Program-made: the position numbers and the translations under genes
The notes under the pieces: model-generated
The model's input: only the letters and a program-made list of their open reading frames with translations
The model's database searches: none
Told to the model about the DNA's origin: nothing
Part shown: piece by piece, positions 61,001 through 64,000 of the stretch
Position numbering within the stretch: position 1 is the first letter of the stretch
Layout of the letters: the number at the start of each line of letters is the position of its first letter
Source of the DNA: Dermatophagoides farinae
Taxonomy: Eukaryota > Arthropoda > Arachnida > Sarcoptiformes > Pyroglyphidae
Assembly: GCF_024713945.1 (NCBI RefSeq)
Contig: NC_134677.1
Coordinates: 3,475,001-3,539,000, forward strand
Direction: 5' to 3'
DNA: 64,000 nt

Positions 61001-62316
61001 GTCATAGTGGCCAATGGCTGTACATTGGCTAATGATTTAAGATGTGAATTGTCCATTTCGAGAACATCATCAATTTTACGGCCTTTTTTCACATCACGTG
61101 CTGTAATTTTGCCCGATGATGATGCAAAATTTCTTAATGCTGGTTCAATAAATGTCTTTGTTTGTACTTTTTCTTGTTGTTTTTGCAATTCTTTTTCAGC
61201 TTGTTTAATTTGATTTAATTTTTGAATGTCATCATCAATCGATTTGTCAACGGCCGCCGACGTTGTCGTTTGTTCATATGTTGATGATAGCGATGGTTTA
61301 AGAACATATTTCATTGGCTTAAAACTTGAATCTATATGAGAACGGTCATGATTTTCAAAAATAGGCGTAGGAGTATCAAATAACTTCGGCGTTCTATTTG
61401 TGTTGAATTTTTTTGCTGAATTATTTATCAATGTTGAAAGGGAAATCCTGGATTTAGCATCAGATATTGGCGCGGCCGCTTTATCTAATCGATCCAGAAT
61501 ACGTTGAGTCACCGAACTTAATGGTATGTCTTCATCAACAGTCGATTGACTAATATTTTTACCCGAAGTTGATGGTGGTCGTTGTATGACCATTGGTTCA
61601 ATACATTTAACATTAACGCGTGCATAAGGCGAATAAGGTGTCATACTCAATCGGTGAATATTTTTACGAAGATTCGAGCCACCGAATGTCGTTTTGCCAG
61701 TATAGAAATATGAATCTGTCGATTTACGATTTTGATTCATTGTCATTGCATTTCGACCGCTATTACTTATTGATGATGATAGATTGAGATTATTCATGAT
61801 TAATGATGGTGAATCACGACCAGTGATAGATAAGGGTGCTTTGGGATATTGTTTTCGGCCGAATTCACTGGCCAAATACCCAAGAGCAACCGATGATGTT
61901 GATGATGGTGTTGAAACATGACTTACACGTGAACGTATGGATGGTTCATGTATTGAATCAGTTAGATTCTCGATATTATTATTGTTCGCCCGAAAACGTT
62001 TGAATGAATTTGAATTATAAATCACATCCGAATCATTCCCAGCTAATCTTTTTGGGAATAGATTTAATCTTTTAACACTTGAATACAATGATGATCTTGA
62101 ATAGCCTGGACCAGTATTGATACTCCTTTCGGCACCTGATGATGACGATGAAGTTGGTGGCGGTGGTTTCGTCCAATACGACTTTGATGTTGTTGTTTCA
62201 GAAATATTCGATTCCTCTGATTGCTTTTGTTGTTCAGACAAACTTGATAAAGTTGGTCGTTCATTATGAATTTTATCATATATAGTTCCTCTGGATTCAT
62301 TATCATTTTTCGACAT
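58051..62316 (-). CDS. NUP153: Nucleoporin Nup153 (1336 aa)
   Basis: Nuclear-basket nucleoporin that binds Ran and transport receptors. Exons 62316-59610, 59548-59075, 58949-58199, 58129-58051 join in frame. The N-terminal region is Ser-rich with the pore-targeting-type segment SLYSSVKRLNLFPKRLAG. Four RanBP2-type zinc fingers start at residues near 551, 629, 712 and 774; each of the first three has WTCPxC ... CxxCEEPNP, and the fourth is divergent (WQCFYCKAMN...CNECGK). FG repeats follow (FSFG, FKFG, FNFG, FTFG). Exon 2 contains two near-identical 36-residue blocks with TTNSATDVSFEKTTKP. The last exon encodes a short basic tail, RTIKKAKRRLR, as in vertebrate Nup153. GTG at 62340 is open upstream, but the first ATG is at 62316. 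Confidence 0.93.
58960..59041. repeat. Perfect 41-bp tandem duplication in Nup153 intron
   Basis: 58960-59000 and 59001-59041 are identical 41-base units beginning AATTTGATGATAAG. They make up two thirds of the 125-bp intron 58950-59074. Perfect identity suggests a recent event or an assembly artefact. Confidence 0.93.
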
Positions 62317-62319
62317 TTT

Positions 62320-63103
62320 TTCCAGACTCTCAACAAACACACAAGCACAAAGTTACGACCTGAATCAATGAGGAAAAAATGCACGTCTATATGATGATGA
62401 TGAGTAGAAGTGATGAGAATAGCAATTTTTCAAAACTTGGCAACAAAATTTTTTGTTTCAGTTCAAAAAATCAAATAAAAACGTTAATTTCTTGAATATG
62501 GTTGGTTGAGTTAGACACCTGATCTTTTTTTTGTAGAAAAGAAACAAAACTCTTTTACCGAATAATAATAAATCGGTTAGTAGCAATTAAAGCAAATATT
62601 ATACATACTGAATAGGGATCGAATTATTATTTGAATTCAAAAGTTCTTCAATGGATTGATTAATAGAAATTACGGATAATTTCGATACTTGTTTGGACTA
62701 AATAAACAAAAATAATGAGACCATGCATATAGGCCAAAAAAGATTCACATTTGTATTCAGTCATGGCGAAAGCTATACACAGCCAACAACGAGACAGTGA
62801 AATTTGAGAGCACACACACACACACAATCACAACAGCCAAAAAAATACCGCGTACATATACAATGTATTCGATGATGAACGACTTTTTACGATGTTATCG
62901 ATTCTATCTTTAGAATAATTTTTGTTCTTATCCACCGGAATAAGAATTTAATTATCGAACAAAAAAACAAATTATTAATTTGTTTTCCAATGTTATGTTA
63001 TTCAACAACAATTAAATAATTTTTTCATGAATTTATAAAAGAAATGTGGATCGATTTATTCTTAAAATTGTTCGTTTTTACTTTTTTTTGACTGTCGAAA
63101 TAA
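62320..63103. other. Divergent intergenic region
   Basis: Lies between the starts of Nup153 (minus) and the truncated gene (plus), so it probably carries both promoters. A short CA tract at about 62812-62825. Nothing else recognised. Confidence 0.5.
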
Positions 63104-64000
63104 ATGGATACCAACAACAAAGATGTCGACCGTGGTGAAGACCAAAACCAAAACCAAGATAACCGAGATGAAGTGACAGGAATTTCTAAAACCTCAAATG
63201 TATCTAAAATATCTTCGCCTAAAAGTACAATCGAAATTGATGCGGATAAATCGACTTTTTTTACTGCTACCAAACACGATTCATCATTTCTCATGGTAGA
63301 TGGTAATGATGCGAAATCTACAATGCCAGCTTCTCAACCAAGCGAAGTGTTGAGCTGTGGATTAATGTCTTGGAAAGAGGAAATACCATCAAAGATCGAT
63401 TTTGAATCTAAAACAAATACGAATCAACGATCACTGCTTGCGCAGAATGTTACCGACAGGCTTGATTCCATTGGAAGCGAAATGAGCTTAGGTTTCGAAG
63501 TACCGACCGATTTGGACGCTACAAATCCCCAATCGTTGGTCATACGTGATGGTCCCGATTTATATCAAACTATTCTACGCACAGTTTGCGCTTATGCAAT
63601 ACGTTGTTCTCATGGTCGAATGCCAGTTCAAAAATTAAAAAATCATTCTGGTTACTGGTTACCTTTTGCCTATGCTAATGAAGATGAAAAATATTCTAAA
63701 ACAATTGATATGATTATCGAATATTTCTTGAACGAAACAAAGCCTACTCCGACATCCAAAGATAGCAACAAAGCAGCTAAACCAAAAGATTCATCGGCAA
63801 AATTTTTGACCAACTTTCAACTGTACAATATACATCGAGCTCAAATACCGGATGGACAATTTGTTTCTCGCTATATTTTCCTTGCCCAATGGAATGGTTC
63901 AGATTCAAAATTCACATGTTGCAAAGATAATGCCAGTATTCGATGGTTGTCCTTAGCAGAAGTCATGGGTTCAAAGAAAATCTCTGACACATTTTGGGGC
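63104..64000 (+). CDS. Unidentified protein, cut by window end (at least 299 aa)
   Basis: Open without a stop from ATG 63104 to the window edge. The first 130 residues are polar and Asp/Asn/Ser-rich (MDTNNKDVDRGEDQNQNQDN...), probably disordered. From about residue 150 it looks like a folded domain: DLYQTILRTVCAYAIRCSHGRM, then HSGYWLPFAYANEDEKYSKTIDMIIEYFLNE. A Lys/Ser-rich insert follows, then FQLYNIHRAQIPDGQFVSRYIFLAQWNG and SIRWLSLAEV. The GYWLPFA...E and SRYIFLA...RWLSLAEV pattern recalls a Nudix-like alpha/beta fold, but I do not see a full Nudix box, so the function is unknown. No intron signals are needed in the visible part. Confidence 0.7.
   Translation, partial: MDTNNKDVDRGEDQNQNQDNRDEVTGISKTSNVSKISSPKSTIEIDADKSTFFTATKHDSSFLMVDGNDAKSTMPASQPSEVLSCGLMSWKEEIPSKIDFESKTNTNQRSLLAQNVTDRLDSIGSEMSLGFEVPTDLDATNPQSLVIRDGPDLYQTILRTVCAYAIRCSHGRMPVQKLKNHSGYWLPFAYANEDEKYSKTIDMIIEYFLNETKPTPTSKDSNKAAKPKDSSAKFLTNFQLYNIHRAQIPDGQFVSRYIFLAQWNGSDSKFTCCKDNASIRWLSLAEVMGSKKISDTFWG

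Noticed and set aside
1-64000. CRISPR arrays, bacterial operons, phage or integrated virus, tRNA and rRNA genes
   Set aside because: No spaced direct repeats, no bacterial gene layout, no viral polymerase, integrase or capsid-like frames, and no tRNA cloverleaf or rRNA segment was recognised by eye; a covariance-model scan would be needed to exclude a tRNA.

Overview
This is a window from a small, AT-rich animal nuclear genome, most likely an acariform mite of the house-dust-mite type (Dermatophagoides or a relative). The evidence is two chelicerate-style R&R cuticle proteins, multi-exon genes with very short introns (about 45-80 bp, GT..AG), dense gene packing on both strands, many CA/GT/GA microsatellites and A/T homopolymers, and metazoan-only families (Wntless, innexin, tweety, XK-related, BCR, ACF1). 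The species assignment is inference from style; no search was run.

Layout. 1-4.85 kb: no convincing gene, simple repeats. 4.96-5.75 kb (+): cuticle protein with TATA box. 5.75-11.45 kb: long non-coding stretch with the largest GT/GA microsatellites. 11.45-12.13 kb (-): small secreted neuropeptide precursor, read as RYamide. 14.45-14.79 kb (-): small helix-turn-helix protein. 15.19-18.89 kb (-): Wntless in nine exons. 19.78-20.11 kb (+): a doubtful, frameshifted ORF. 20.95-21.62 kb (+): second cuticle protein with the same exon structure. 21.96-22.87 and 23.09-24.05 kb (+): mitochondrial ribosomal protein uS2m and complex I NDUFV2, facing the farnesyltransferase beta subunit (24.12-25.72 kb, -). 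27.0-32.6 kb (+): a full BCR-type RhoGEF/RhoGAP. 32.96-33.38 kb (+): MIF. 33.51-33.82 kb (-): a Diedel-like cysteine-rich secreted protein. 34.27-35.43 kb (-): innexin. 35.57-37.04 kb (-): ionotropic receptor. 37.33-41.01 kb (-): XK-related protein with very long tails. 42.32-46.48 kb (-): ACF1/BAZ1A chromatin remodelling subunit. 47.74-50.47 kb (+): RBM25. 52.1-54.5 kb (-): tweety homologue. 58.05-62.32 kb (-): nucleoporin Nup153. 63.10-64.0 kb (+): an unidentified gene running off the window.

The genes are mostly unrelated housekeeping, signalling and surface functions, as expected for a eukaryotic chromosome; there is no operon logic. Exon-intron models were built by hand by matching splice phases. 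Most close perfectly. Reading-frame breaks remain in BCR, the innexin, the ionotropic receptor and the doubtful ORF near 19.9 kb. Three of these sit in or next to short A/T homopolymers, which suggests consensus indels, although true mutation cannot be excluded from one sequence.

The most interesting items are the single-copy RYamide-like neuropeptide precursor, the Diedel-like immune cytokine, the BCR orthologue that keeps its coiled-coil and a C-terminal PDZ-ligand-like end, an ACF1 that seems to lack its bromodomain, and two convergent genes whose polyadenylation signals lie three bases apart on opposite strands.
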